Positions 1-11,502 are shown, counted from the first letter of the stretch. The stretch: 64,000 nucleotides of DNA from Massospora cicadina (GCA_022478985.1 JAKSZP010004223.1:1-64000), one strand, 5' to 3'. Notes: generated by a model not told the origin, from the letters alone. Program-made: numbers and translations.

Positions 1-474
1 GAATTCCAAAATTTGGGATACACTGGATGGCTCGCATATCATCTCAATTTTTAATTTTTTTGATTTTTTTTGGGTGTTTAAATTTTCACGCTTAGATTTT
101 ACCCTCGATTTTGCACTGATGCGCTTGAGGGTTTTAATTTGTTTTCCCAGGATTTCTCCCTTGATCAGTCTTTAATTTTGCCCCTTTTTGGATTTGATCA
201 GAATCCATTGAAAGGGAGCGCACTTGTTAGCATATATACCCAATTTTTATAATATAATCTTCTGCAGTTTTCAAGAAAATAGGGGGTATGGAGTGCCTGC
301 TGTAACGAGGCTGGAACCAGCATATTCTGGGGGGAAGCAGCAGCAACCCACCACCAAAGAATTTGTCCCAGGTTTGCTATTTTCCAGAATCAATGCTCTA
401 GGGGCTTTTTTCTTCTTCATTCAGAAGTGATGTGCCTAATGTCCAGCCTAGTAATGGTGGCAGGAATCCTTATA
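1..474 (-). repeat. R0 3' LTR (cut by window edge)
   Basis: This stretch is a diverged direct copy of about 47230-47712. Shared landmarks include 'ggatacactggatggctcgc', the 'aaagggagcgca' block, the 'ccagcatattctgggggg' block and the 'cagaag' block. On the minus strand the LTR would begin at 474 with TATAAGGATTCC, where the right copy has TGTAAGGATCCC. It is preceded by a polypurine tract (minus strand AAAAAGGGGAA, 475-487). Similarity runs to base 1, so the LTR end lies outside the window. Short open frames here are not credible genes. Confidence 0.75.
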
Positions 475-3300
475 TTCCCCTTTTTCCTAGAAGGACAGGG
501 TTACTTCCCCCTCAGGGGCCTGGACTAGCGATATTTTTTAAGGTGAAGGAAGTTTGAGGGCTGAGACTCTCATGGGTTCGGGGGTGGGTAGGGGTGTTTC
601 CCTTTAAATTTCCGGGAAGTTTGATTGATTCCCCCAGTTGGTGCAGTCTCCAGTGCAGATCCAATTTTCTATATGCCGGATATCACTTCCAGGCCACCAG
701 GATTGGGCTCCCCGTTTAACTCTCTGAAGTCCAGATCTTTTTCATCTCAAATTCCAGCGCTCCTTCTATTATTACCAGCTTGACCTCTGGGTTTTTATTC
801 TTTAAAAAGGGACAGGGCGGAGGCATGAAAGGCTGAGTGAACCCTTTTTCAATGGGGGGAAATTATATGGAAGGACTGTCCATGTTTACATGGCCTTTTG
901 AGGGCTCCAACAGCAGGGACAAGGCTGGGAGGCAGGAGGTCCAAAGGGTCAAATTTCAGTGCCTTCTTTACCTTGCGCACCTTTGATCAATGCTCAGAAC
1001 AGGCTAGGTACTCCCAGGTTTGGGACAAGTGAGGTGCCTAAAGCCCAGCCTTCTGTTTTGGGACTCACAAAAAAGGGCAAGTTTTATTTTGAATGATGAT
1101 GGCTCAATTTAGGGATCAGTGAATGGGGGGTTTTAAACTTATTATATTTATGAGATTGTGAGCTCAGTTCAGGTTCAACTTCAATCAATCACTTGAGTAA
1201 GGTTGGTTTTTAAAATATTACCCTTTCTGATAGAAGCATGCGCCTATTGGTGCACCAAGGCTTAGTATCATTTTGTGATCCAATTTCCCTGAGTTAGCTT
1301 AATTATGCTTGCTTGAGACCAATGTTTCTCGTTTATTGTCTCCCTAATAAATCCTCAGGCCGTTTTTACATTTTTCATATGTTGACTTGGGGCAAATCTG
1401 TGCATGGCCCTCTTCAAGGTTTCTTGTGACATGTTTGTATTTATTTGAGGCAAGCTGACCGGGGGATGTGGACATTACCTAAACTAAAAATTACAAAAAA
1501 ATGTAACTAGTTGGTTCAAAAAAACGCCCTAATGAGCGGATTGAGTAGATGCTTCAAAAACCAACCAACCAGGTGGGCAGCGGAAGCCAAATATTCCTCC
1601 ATGGCAGAAGGGGAGGGGGGTCAGGGGGCTCATCTTCGGCAGCTTATTTGGCAGCAGCTTCTTCCTCCCAAAGTAGAGTGCGTGTCACAGCCATCAGTAA
1701 TGGTGTTGTGGGGCATCTACGGTATGTGGTTTGATATCTCTAATGATTGGAATTTCATGGAAATTTCCAGCTAGGTAATTGGCACTGAGATATTCGGCTG
1801 AAGCTTTTTCAGCTTTAATTCGGGCGTCTGGGAGTTGAATGAAGGTGGCAATGTTGGTTTAAGTTAGTTTTGCTTTTGGATTCCTGTGCTATAGTTGTCA
1901 CATTCTGGATAGCATCATTTGCATTTTTGTAGTACTTGTTCACCAATATTTTTGCTTTTTGGAGTTAAAGTTGCGGGGATAACAGAAGGTGGAATTCTCC
2001 TTGAGTATCACTACTGATTAAGTGACAGCTTTACACATGGGACGACAATCTGGTGTTGCAGCTGCAATAATTGCAAGCTGGTGATCACTGCGAAACAATT
2101 CAGCGTTTGGCTGTGGGGTATAAAGTCAAGGGGGGTATTTGGCGTCCCATTCTGCATTAATGAACCGCTCAATTTGCAAGGATGGTTCTTCAATGAACTT
2201 ACCTGATTCATCAATTTCAGCTAATAATTCATATGGGTTTTGGTTGAATTGGATTGGGGAATCAGTGTACAGTTGAGGTTTGTTCGATTCATTTGCAGAA
2301 GTATGGGATCAAACTAGGATCCAATCCGTTGCTTTATTGGAGGAATTAACTATGGCATTGGGGGTGAGGAGGAGGCTGATTGGTGGCTGCGGCAGCAGCT
2401 GCAGCAACAGGCTTTGAGGGTGGAAGAGGTAGGATTGTGCCCCATGCCTGAAATTGTACAGGGTGGGCAGTGGATTAGAGGTCAGCGGATGAGTCATCTG
2501 ATCCACCTGAAGCGGTTGAGAAGGGGCACTTGCGATTTGATGGTCTAACTCCAAAACATGATGGACATCGTCTGCCCACCCTCAATGTGGGCCCAAAATG
2601 GATGGTCAGGCGCTGAGGGAATAATGGTGTGCGGCGGAATTGCCAAGCAATCTTATTAATTTCAGGGCTTATCATGGCATATGCCCGAGGCCCAGCAGTC
2701 GTGTGGCCCCATTTGGGACCACAAATTGTAAGATGGGGGTTGGAGCCATAGGCTGCCAAACTGTCCATCAGCTCCCCTGGTGGAGCACTTCAGGGGGAGG
2801 TGGGTGGGCAGGCCATCAAACTGACCACCAAAGTGGTGTCTGCTGGGAGCTGAGTTTGAGTTGTGGGTGGAGAGGGGTGCCCTGGAATACCAGGGGCACA
2901 GTTGCTGCAGTATAAGCGTCAGCTTCGCAGGTGAAGCTGAGATTGAAATACCCCCTGTAGGTGTGGAAATTGATAAATCTGGCGGGTGCGTCATCACCGC
3001 CTATGCCATTTTGATAAGGGTTTTTTGGTCGTGGTATGGGAATAGTTTCCCATATTGACCCTTAGGTCATAGCACATGTTCCCTTTGGGGGGAGCACTGG
3101 GGGAAAAAGGGGGAGCACTTGGGTAAAAGCAAGGGGGGTGTCTAGGCCCTTTTGGGTGGAACGAATTGGCCCATAGGTTTGGAACGACTGGGTGAACCAG
3201 TCCAGCGCGTTTTCCTGCCAGAGGGAAAAATGGCGGGGGGGGGTTTTCGCTGCTGCCCCACACTGAGCAGCCAGTGGAGAATCCAATGAACCAGAGCAAA
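475..3300. other. Unassigned stretch between R0 integrase and its 3' LTR
   Basis: This is about 2.8 kb lying between the end of the R0 integrase and its polypurine tract. In the other chromodomain element here (R2a) that interval is only about 250 bp, so most of this is probably inserted or foreign sequence. It contains a SINE relic (1440-1545). The part at 2300-3300 is GC-richer and has proline-rich open frames on the minus strand, none with a domain I recognise. I found no LTR pair or terminal repeats in it. Confidence 0.4.
1440..1545 (-). mobile_element. SINE relic, tail plus remnant of tRNA-like head
   Basis: Bases 1448-1480 closely match the 3' tail of the SINE at 21221-21512 (gaggcaagctgacc, ggggatg, ggacatta). 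Bases 1511-1540 match its box-A side (gttggt, then acgccctaatgagcg against acgccctattgactcg). The middle, including box B, is missing, so this is an internally deleted copy in the same minus orientation. I could not define a target duplication. Confidence 0.5.
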
Positions 3301-3399
3301 CTACTATGGGCAAATTCGATTTGTTTTATAAATTTGTGAAATTTGGCTCAGAAAGTTATGCCAAGGGGAAAAGAGAGTTGTTTTTACATGTTAGCCATT

Positions 3400-4650
3400 T
3401 TATTTTTTTTTTAAAATAATGACAGCCTAAAGATACACCGCGGGGACAACCAGTTTCCCTCAAAACCAGTTCACCCGCACACTCAACTTTTGTACCAAAC
3501 TCGGTCATAAACTGCCCTTTGGGGCACAGTCAAGTTTTGCTGTTTGCAAGATAATATTACATTTACTATGCTCAACACCCTCTCCCTATGTCTATCTAGC
3601 ACCAGCTCACTCTGTTGAGCTACATTATATTGACACTGATGACGAGTTCCCTTGCTCTGGCCCAGTGCTTCATGCACCGCCAAGCAGGGAACTGGAGAGT
3701 TATAGACACTCTCTTGACAAGGACCCACTTGGCAGGACCTTGCTGATGGGGAATGGTCTGACACTCTTGCATGACAGATTCTGGCAGGGGACCTTGAAGT
3801 GGAGATTCATAGTGTCCACCATCACAAGGTTGCCCACATGTTAGTTCAGAGCTGCTCTACTTCTTATTAGCAAACCATTTGGCGTCCTTAGTTGCTTTCA
3901 TAAGCTGTTTTTGCACCAGTTGGTGTACCTTGCAAATGTGCGCTGAAAACCATCCACCACGGGGATGACAGAGCATATCTTGGGGCCAATAGTAAATGCT
4001 GCGTTGTAACCTAAGTTTTCATAAATGTGGCATCCCCATCAAGGTGTGGAGGGAATTGTTATATACAAACTGAGCTAAGGGGAGTCTTCCACCCACGTGT
4101 CTTATGAGGTAGTAGCATAACAATGGAGATACTGATCAATGACTGTTTGGTCCTTTCCATTTGTCCATCAGACTGTAGGTGGTATGCTGATGATTGACAG
4201 GTTTAATTTCCAATGCTTTCACAAGGCGTCCTAAAATTTTGGAGTAAGTTGGTGCCCTCTGTCGCTCACAACTTCCTGGTGAACACCAATTCTGGTGATG
4301 GCGTGGGACACAAATAAATGGGCTATTTCCTATACAGTGGTTGTCTGTAGGAAAGGGATGAATATAGAGTACTTTGTAAAATGATCTACCACCACTATTA
4401 TAAATTCATAAACCTGTAAGATTGGCAGGCCACTTTGAAGTCTACCAATTTCGACGTCCAGGGCCCGCCACCTGTTGGAAAGGGTGTAGAAGTCTGTTCC
4501 TGCCCATCCTATCCAGTTTTGATTTCACACAGATAATGCTGTTTTCTATCCAGTTGGGAACTTACTTCATTAGTCCATTCCAGTCATATGCAAATCTAAT
4601 CAGTCTGATACATTTTTTGTGCTGGGTGCCCCATGTTGGCGGGCTATGAT
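3400..4650 (-). pseudogene. R0 integrase relic
   Basis: This is the degenerate integrase of the minus-strand host element R0. Translation of the reverse strand around 4255-4266 gives SDRG (second catalytic Asp region, of chromovirus type SDRGxQ). Just downstream on that strand, about 4160-4200, it gives AYHLQSDGQMERTNQ, which holds the catalytic Glu. Chromovirus integrases usually read SDRGPQF and YHPQTDGQTER, so the family is clear. Many stops and frame changes make it non-functional. Its RNase H lies at higher coordinates, the order expected for minus-strand pol. No chromodomain could be identified downstream. Confidence 0.75.
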
Positions 4651-5527
4651 ATTCCATTATGACTAATGGGTATAAAACTTCAAGTACCCATACCCCGACA
4701 CAAAAGCAGATTACCCTCTCTTATTTAGTATACCACCTGGAGGGGATTTACCTTGTCTGTACCCGTTTGCTCAGGTCATGAACTCCCAGGGTTTCAGTTT
4801 GGGCGTGCAGTATGGCCTTAAGTAGTGGGAGTTAGGTTTCAGTTGTTGGGATTGTTCCAAGGGTATTGAGTGTAGCAGGATCAGTGGGGCCGTATTGGGC
4901 GGGTAGTAGCCTGTCAGGTTGTTTCTTGTTTTAAGCTGGAGGTGATTGCGGCAATAACTGCCAATTCCCTGGGGACCTGATGTAATCTGCTCCAGCAGAA
5001 TCACTGTCTTTAGTTCAGTATCCTCCCCTTGGATTAGGACTAACTGACGGACTTCTACCAAGGATGTCCAGCAGTATGTGCATCAGTCCTAAAACAAATT
5101 CATTAGAAATCGAGATTGAGGAGGTCTCAGTATATCATCATTTATTGGTGTGCCAATTCTGGGGTTTCTAGTAATATGTAAGCTACTTGTGCTCAATGTG
5201 CACTGTTACTGTGTGCTTAGCTCCTTGTTGCAGGTTTCGTCAGTGTGTCACTCAAATCAGGTGATGGCAACCAATTCCTTGTCATAGGATGCCCATGCAT
5301 GTTCAGCACCTGTGAACTTCTGGGAGAAGCTTACCAGCAGGTGTTCCCATCCATTGCGCTATGCAGTAGAATGGCTCCTATGGCCAATCCAGAGGCATCG
5401 CAGGCTACTATAAATGGCTTGTCCCTATCAGCATGACACAGTATTGGCATGGTAGTATAGACCTCTTTGACAGTGTCAAATGCTCATTGGCATTCTTCTG
5501 ACCAGATGAAAGGCACATATTTGCCCA
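4650..5527 (-). pseudogene. R0 RNase H and connection relic
   Basis: The reverse-strand translation of 5200-5340 reads EHLLVSFSQKFTGAEHAW followed by ASYDKELVAIT. This is the RNase H region of a Ty3/gypsy Pol and resembles R2a at 37250-37340 (EHLVAYFSQKFTSTEQSW, YDKELAAVAW). At 5460-5527 the same strand reads KYVPFIWSEECQ and AFDTVKEVYT. That reading continues across the R1 insertion into 24767-25010 (LQHLVG|KYVPF), which shows R1 interrupted this gene. Several stops are present. Confidence 0.75.
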
Positions 5528-5620
5528 TGTCAGACAATTTCAAGTCTGATATTTTGAGAAGAGTGTTTTGGATGAGTATTATTGTAAAATTGGCCAAAAG
5601 ACCCTGGCCAATTTGTGGTG
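5528..5620 (+). repeat. R1 5' LTR, left fragment
   Basis: These 93 bases match the start of the R1 3' LTR at 24068-24160 (gtgttttggatgag, ttattgtaaaattggccaa, then aatttgtggtg against aatttgcggtg). The LTR is broken at 5620 by R1a and resumes at 11503. The bases 5616-5620 (TGGTG) are the R1a target duplication. Confidence 0.9.
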
Positions 5621-6117
5621 TGTAGCGATTCCAATATGACTGGATGATATGCTCTTAGGTTGTGAGGGTGGGATAGATGGATCCGCCGAGATTGATATGA
5701 GTAATAGTAATTTGAGTGCATCAAAATTAGGCGATATTGGGTTGTTGGTAAATCGCTTCAAATTGGGTGTCAGGAGATTAACAATGAAGAATTAACATAA
5801 CCAATGAGATATGGCGAATTGAGTTACTAAGCTGTGTAAGTAGTATCATCCAAAATTGGTACGATATAAGCAGGATAAGAAGATTGAGGGAGGTTAGTTT
5901 TGGTAGTTGTTGAGTTAGTGGAACAGCGGAAATCAGCTGTAATAGATGTATTAATAAAGAAGAGTTGTGGGAGCAAGTGCTCCATATTTATTTCATAAGT
6001 CTATTATTTTATTTTCAGGACAACGATCCTCACATCGTTGATCCTAGCTGCTCAGTGGGTCAAATCCTGTGCCAAAACCCTTCAGTGTATCTCTCACCTA
6101 CTGCCAATTTTACAACA
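5621..6117 (+). repeat. R1a 5' LTR
   Basis: The LTR is 497 bp, from TGTAGCGATTC to TTACAACA, and aligns along its whole length with 11003-11497. Shared stretches include gatatgagtaata, ggcgatattgggttgttg, ggagattaacaa and tcctagctgctcagtgggtc. The two copies differ by scattered substitutions and small indels, so the insertion is not recent. The small open frames at 6038-6242 lie within or across the LTR and are not genes. Confidence 0.93.
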
Positions 6118-6118
6118 G

Positions 6119-6138
6119 TGGTGCTCACTACAGGGGCC
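6119..6138 (+). other. R1a primer-binding site
   Basis: TGGTGCTCACTACAGGGGC begins two bases after the LTR end (one-base spacer), the place and TGG start expected for a tRNA 3'-CCA primer. The same sequence follows the 5' LTRs of R1b and R2b and, with changes, R1 and R2. The tRNA could not be identified. Confidence 0.75.
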
Positions 6139-6155
6139 CATTGATCAATTAAGAT

Positions 6156-7130
6156 ATGATAAAAACTCAGCTGCCAGCCATGTTGCCTCAAGTTGCCTAT
6201 GTGGAGCTGAAACTGGCGTTGGATGCTGTGCTTAAAAAACAAGATGAGCTGCTCCAGGAGTTCTACTGCAATAAGCTGCCCCCATTTGATCGCAAAGGGA
6301 ATATCTATGGGTACTTTAAGTGATTTGAGATTGCAACTGAAGGAGTCTCAGATTGACGAAGAGCAAAACTGTTGATTTCTTCCTTGGATGTCAGAATTGC
6401 TGATCGTGTCATCTTTTATCTTTCAGGAAGTTCCCTTATATACCAAGAAGTCAAAGACATGGTGCTGCGGTTATTTGGTATAACTGCAAAGATGTCACAT
6501 TGGAAGGCCGAATTTTGACCATTAAGTTTCAGTGGAATGAACCCCTCACTGTGTTTGCTGAGCGATTTACGGTGGAAGCTCACATGCTAATTGGGGCTGG
6601 AGTTTTATCTGGAGCGGAAGTGTGTATTGCAATGACTTCTGCTGTGAAGCCATACCATGAGTTACATAACGTTATGGCCACGCTGTTGGATGAAGATGTA
6701 CCTTTGCTTAAACTTGTTCAGTTTTTGTACTGTATAAAATCCAACTTCCCTCCACCTAATGCTGAGCAGAGTCCTTCTGCTATAACTGCTGAATCATCAT
6801 ATTTGGGGAACACTGGCAGTCCAGTGCAGATTTCACCAGGCTATCATCAGCAGTTAAACGTCCAACCTATTCCTGCTTATTATTCCTGGTCAAAATCGCC
6901 CTAGACCTACTTATGCTGATCACTTCCAGCTTTACTCTCATTGTGGTTTTTTGCATTTATCAGGGGCGTGAGCCCTATGGGGGTTAGCTGTTTTAAATGC
7001 AATCGTCAGGGGCATCTGGCATGATGGTGCTCTAATCAACTGGTCTCTTGTGTACAACCAGGACAGTACGGCCAGGGAAAAGTCAGAGCGGAGTAGAGAA
7101 GGGACTCTATCTCCAATACTCTAAACCAAG
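6156..7130 (+). pseudogene. R1a gag relic with CCHC zinc knuckle
   Basis: A frame opening at ATG 6156 runs as a helical, Lys/Glu-rich Gag N-terminus (KKQDELLQEF, then LPPFDRKGNIYGYFK) before a stop near 6320. Another open segment covers 6500-6904 with the tail of the retrotransposon gag domain (WNEPLTVFAERFTVEAHML). A zinc knuckle C-x2-C-x4-H-x4-C (CFKCNRQGH) is at 6989-7030, but it contains an in-frame stop before the last Cys. Order and content fit a Ty3/gypsy Gag that packaged the element RNA. Frameshifts and stops show it is inactive. Confidence 0.8.
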
Positions 7131-7479
7131 ACTTCCCACCTGAACCCAAATTAGAATATTCAGCGGAAGTTTCCTTGCACAATGAGTCAGCTTTATATCA
7201 GCAGCCGGTTAGAGGGGTGAATGTTTTGACACAAGTATAGTCAGTGACTTTGGCGGAAAAGGGGTCTCAGATGCATGTTGAGCCATATGCCTGTCAAATG
7301 TTCTACCAAGTAACCCCTGAAAAGTTAGACCCCTCATTGGATGCACCTTTTTTGCAAGCAGTAAGCGTCGCTCTCTTCCTGTCAAAACTATCATAAACCA
7401 ATACCTAGAATTGGTGAGGGGATTGCGTGTTTCCTTGAAAACAAGGATTTTTTAGATGTCCATGTTATCAACAGTCGAG

Positions 7480-8215
7480 ATGCATCCTAGTCTGAATGTA
7501 CTTACTGTGACTTGGTTGTAGCTAAGCCCCGAGTCCATGCTATCATAGATACCGGTGCCCCATCAACATAGTCTCCACCAAATTGGTGGCCAGGTTGGCA
7601 TTAAAACCAGATGTGGAACACCGTATGGTATATGGCACTGCTGGAGTGGAGAATACTGTCTCTGAGGGAGCATACAGTGTGCTTCCGCTGAGGTTTGGTT
7701 CTAATATCATTGTAGCTCCAGATAAAGTGTTACCAAATAGCAATTATGATCTGTTAATTGGAACTGCCTTTTTGCAGCACTATGGGGGCTGTTATTGATA
7801 TGACAAATGAGACTTTTGAAATATTGGGTCAGCGAATCCCAGTCCACTTCACCTCTAACAGAGTACCAAATGATCCGGTGCATATGGGGAATAATAACCT
7901 AGCTTATAGTGACGTAGTAATTCCAGTGTGTTACCATCAGTTAAAGGGCAAAACCCGGGCCCTTCCTCAACAGATATATGAATATCAAGGGCTGCCGCTT
8001 AGAGCTGCCAGACCTATATCTATTCCATCTGGGCATCAAGTTATATTGAACACTGACTTGGTGATTGAAATTCCAGACGGTCTCTATGGGGAAGTTATTA
8101 GGCCATATCAGCAATCACGATTTGAGCCCCACGTGGCCCCAGGCATTATTTTACCAGGGCAAGGGGAGATCAAAGTTTTGCTTGCAAATCTACAAACAGT
8201 ACCACTGTAAAACCG
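7480..8215 (+). pseudogene. R1a aspartic protease and linker relic
   Basis: The active-site motif DTGA is encoded at 7548-7559 (HAIIDTGAP). A one-base loss just after it shifts the frame into the segment at 7583-7798, which continues STKLVARLALKPDVEH and ends NYDLLIGTAFLQHYGG, the usual end of this protease fold. A further open segment at 7758-8210 (150 aa) is the protease-to-RT linker (LPQQIYEYQGLPL, then SIPSGHQVIL). This is the retropepsin that matured Gag-Pol, now frameshifted. Confidence 0.85.
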
Positions 8216-8228
8216 ACGCCACCAAATA

Positions 8229-9300
8229 GTGTCATACTTACACTTAATCCCCATTGAGGATGTTCTTTTGGTTCATGAACTTGGGTCTCTGGAGGAATTT
8301 GGTCTGCCTTTCAAACAACAGCACAGTGTAATGGCACTTGTATCGCATGTTGAATTAATGGGGCTGTTGGAACCACAGAAGGATAGGGAAATCGCTTTAC
8401 TTCAAAAATATAAAGAGATTTTTGCTGTTGACAACCATGATTTAAGATGCGCGTGGGGGTGGTTCATAGGCTGGACACTGGAGAGCATCCACCCATCAGG
8501 TCAAGGACGATCCACCAATCAAGGATGGCGGAAGAAGTAGTAACTGAGTAAATTAACAAGCTATTAGCGCAAGGGATTCTTGAACCATTAAAGAGTCCAT
8601 GGGCTTCACCCATTCTGGTTGTTAAAAAGAAGGGTGGCACCAACTGTGTAGTAATTGAATACCAAAAGCTCAACATCATCACTAAAAAGGAATCATATCC
8701 CTTACCACGGATTGATGACGCTTTAGATCAGCTAGGGGAGCTCAGTTCTTCTTGGCTATGGACCTGATCTCAGGCTATTGGCAAATTGAGTTGCCACTGG
8801 TGGAGCAGATGAAGTGTGTGGTAATCTCATCTAAAGGTCATTTTCCAACTAACCCATATGCCACAAGGGCTGTTTAATGCCCAGCTACTTTTCAACGAGC
8901 AATGGATACTATTCTGGGGGACCTAAAACTTTCATGTGTCCTTGTATACCTTGACGACATTAATATTTTTTCCCAAACCTTCTCTGAACACCTCGACCAT
9001 TTAGAAGCTGTATTCTGCCAGCTCGCTGAGGCCAAAATCAAGGTTAAACCCCGGAAATGCCACTTCTTTAAGGACCAGCTGGAGTACCTGGGGTTTGTAG
9101 TTGATGCCACAGGGCTGAGACCCCAACCAGCCAAAGTAGAAGCTATTTGAAAATGACTATACCCAACAGTAAACGGGATATACAGGTCTTTTTGGGAATG
9201 GTCGGATATTACCGGCGCTTCATACCTAACTTCAGCTATATTGGGGGACCACTCTTTGAATTATTAAAAAAGGACACTATGTTTGAATGAGCGGAACGTC
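8229..9300 (+). pseudogene. R1a reverse transcriptase relic
   Basis: Translated pieces carry the RT blocks in order: LAQGILEPLKSPWASPILVVKKKGG (8560-8640, read across stops), the YPLPRIDDALDQL block (8697-8735), the MPQGLFNA/ATFQRAMD block (8857-8905), the catalytic YLDD at 8947-8958 (VLVYLDDINIF), and LEYLGFVVDATGL near 9080-9115. YLDD is intact, unlike most other copies in this nest. Stops near 8540, 8877 and 9150 and frame changes break the gene. Confidence 0.9.
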
Positions 9301-9745
9301 AGCAACACGCTTTTGATACACTTCAAACAGCATTAACCAGAGCGCTGGTGTTATGCTATCCCAATTTTGAAAAAGAGTTTGTTGTTCAGACAGATGCATC
9401 CCTTTCCACTGTAGGGGCAGTCCTATCCCAAAAAGATGAGGAAGGAGAAGAGCACCCCGTAGCATACTGTAGTTACAGTTTAAACAGCCATGAACGCAAT
9501 TACACCATGACTGAGAGGGTGTGCTTGGTGGTGATCTACGCCTATAAGCAATTTTGGGTGTATTTGCATGGGGTGAGATTCATAGCTGTAACGGATCATG
9601 CCTTGCTACGCTGGTTACAAAATCTGAAAGAACTGGAATGGCGTCTGGCCCAATGGGCTCTTAAATTGCAGGCATACAATTTTGAAATTCTCATTGACAT
9701 GGAGCAAAACACCAGAATGTCAATTGTTTATTAAGTTTACCTATA
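9300..9745 (+). pseudogene. R1a RNase H relic
   Basis: The segment 9348-9734 is open for 128 codons. It contains FVVQTDASLSTVGAVLSQ (first catalytic Asp), the block HPVAYCSYSLNSHERNY, TMTERVCLVVIYA (where the family normally has TERECLAVV), TDHALLRWL and an LAQWALKLQ tail. This is the Ty3/gypsy RNase H that degrades RNA in the hybrid. The motifs match R1b (19338-19784) and R2b but are more diverged. Confidence 0.9.
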
Positions 9746-9749
9746 ATTG

Positions 9750-10985
9750 CAGTTACAGCAGATCTGAGTGAAACCTGTTTGATAAGATGCTTAATGGCAA
9801 GTATGACGATGATTCGCCCCCAGTCATCAAGTTATTGTATGGAATAAGGGCCAATACGTTCCAGAAAAATGGGGAATTATATAAGCAGATAGGGAACACT
9901 ACCGTGAATATTCCAAGACCTTCCACCCGGCCAACAATTATTATGAGTGGACAATGAGCAGTTGGACATGGTGGAGTGCATAAGACCATGTAAATATTGT
10001 GGCCTCAGTATTACTGAGAAAGCATGAACTTTGATATTTTTGATACTACCTCCTCCTGTCACCGATGCCAAGTGGAAAAGCTGTTCCGCCAGAAGACTTC
10101 ATACTGTTTAGCGAAGCCGCACTTCACCTGGCACACTGTTTCAATCGATGTGGTGGGTCTCTTGCCAACAGGGGCAAACTGGTGCAAATACATCCTGGTA
10201 GCAATTGACCACTTGACCAGGTGGGTTGAGGCGCGACCAATACGAGATTTTGGGGCAATAACGGTGGCCAAGTTTATTATGGAGTGTATAATTCAGCGAC
10301 ATGGTTGTCCCCAATTTATCCTTACTTATAATGGGATGAACTTCACTTCACAAATTCTACCTAAGCTAAACAAGATGATGGACATCTGTGGGGTTCTAAC
10401 AACTCCATATCACCCCAAGTCCAACAGAATGGTTGAACGGGCTAATGGGACCCTGGTGAACGTACTCCAGAAGTTGTTCATGGACAGGCCCTCTGATTGG
10501 AGTACCCTCCTTTCTACCGTGGTGTTCGCCTACAACATTAGCTACCATTCAGCCATGGGGAAAAGCCCATTCCAATATCTTTACAGATGGCACCCGGCTC
10601 TGCCCTCCCTCCTATATGCCTGTGTAGAGGACACTGGCGGAATGGATCCACAACGCTATTTAACCATTCTAATGAATACGCTGATCAAATTACAAACTGA
10701 AGAATACTCATTCAGCTTAGCCAAGAGAATCAAAAGCCAGGTTGCTGATCAGGTACGGTAGAGTGACCTAGCACAGTTCAAGGATGGAGACATGGTCTTA
10801 TTCCATGATCAACATGTGGTTAGCCAAAAACACAAGCTGACCAATATCTGAATCAAACCATTTGAAGTCATTGAGAAGAAAGGCATAGATGTATATACTA
10901 TCAAGGACCCCACTAGCGGTCAGATCATCAACCAAGTGCATGCAAAGTTCCTCCATGCGTATAAGCAATAGGAGCCTTATTGTCC
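9750..10985 (+). pseudogene. R1a integrase relic
   Basis: The H2C2 zinc-binding part lies at 9950-10080 (GHGGVHK, then CHRCQVEK). The core lies in an open segment 10024-10761 with SIDVVGLLP (first Asp), FILTYNGMNFTSQ and YHPKSNRMVERANG (Glu). The second catalytic Asp, normally in SDNGxNF, reads Tyr (TYNG), so the enzyme would be dead even without the stop at 10759. The C-terminal part reaches the polypurine tract. No chromodomain is seen. Confidence 0.9.
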
Positions 10986-10989
10986 ATTC

Positions 10990-10999
10990 AAGGAGGGGG
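10990..10999 (+). other. R1a polypurine tract
   Basis: AAGGAGGGGG directly precedes the 3' LTR with a three-base spacer. Such a tract primes plus-strand DNA synthesis in LTR elements. Confidence 0.8.
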
Positions 11000-11002
11000 T
11001 AA

Positions 11003-11497
11003 TATCACGATTCTGATATTACTGGATGATAAGCCTTAGGTCATGAGGGTGGGATGGATGGATCTGCCAAGATTGATATGAGTAATAATACTTTGAGTGC
11101 ATCAAAATTAGGCGATATTGGGTTGTTGTTTAAATCGCTTCAAATTGGGTGTCAGGAGATTAACAAATGAAGAATTAACATAACCAATGAGATATGGCGA
11201 ATTGAGTTACTAAGCTGTGTAAGTAGCATCATCCAAAAAATGGTATGATATAAGTGGTATAAGATGATTGAGGGAGGTTAGGTTTTGGTAGTTGTTGTGT
11301 TAGTGGAACAGCGGGAATCAGATGCAATTAATATATTAATAAAAAAAGTTGTGGGAGAAAGTGCCCCATATTTATTTTATAAGTCTATTATTTTTCAGGA
11401 CAACAATCCTCACATCGTTGATCCTAGCTGCTCAGTGGGTCAAACCCTGTGCCAAAACCCTTTGGTGTATCTCTCACCTACTGCCAATTTTACAACA
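11003..11497 (+). repeat. R1a 3' LTR
   Basis: This 495-bp copy of 5621-6117 starts TATCACGATTC and ends TTACAACA, followed by the target duplication TGGTG. The start has TA where TG is expected. The two short open frames at 11285-11570 are LTR sequence or run out of it, not genes. Confidence 0.93.
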
Positions 11498-11502
11498 TGG
11501 TG

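Larger units (their letters stand above)
5621..11497 (+). mobile_element. R1a: complete-length Ty3/gypsy element in the R1 5' LTR
   Basis: R1a is 5877 bp with LTRs 5621-6117 and 11003-11497, a primer-binding site, gag with a CCHC knuckle, protease, reverse transcriptase, RNase H, integrase and a polypurine tract. It is flanked by perfect TGGTG duplications (5616-5620, 11498-11502). The uninterrupted sequence survives in the R1 3' LTR near 24150 (tttgcggtggaatcc), so the empty site is known. Its proteins form a lineage distinct from R1, R1b and R2a. Stops and indels occur in every domain. Confidence 0.93.

Noticed and set aside
1511..3313. Cluster of 60-110 codon ORFs on both strands
   Set aside because: No domain, no start context or consistent frame; Pro/Gly/Ser-rich text typical of GC-rich non-coding DNA.
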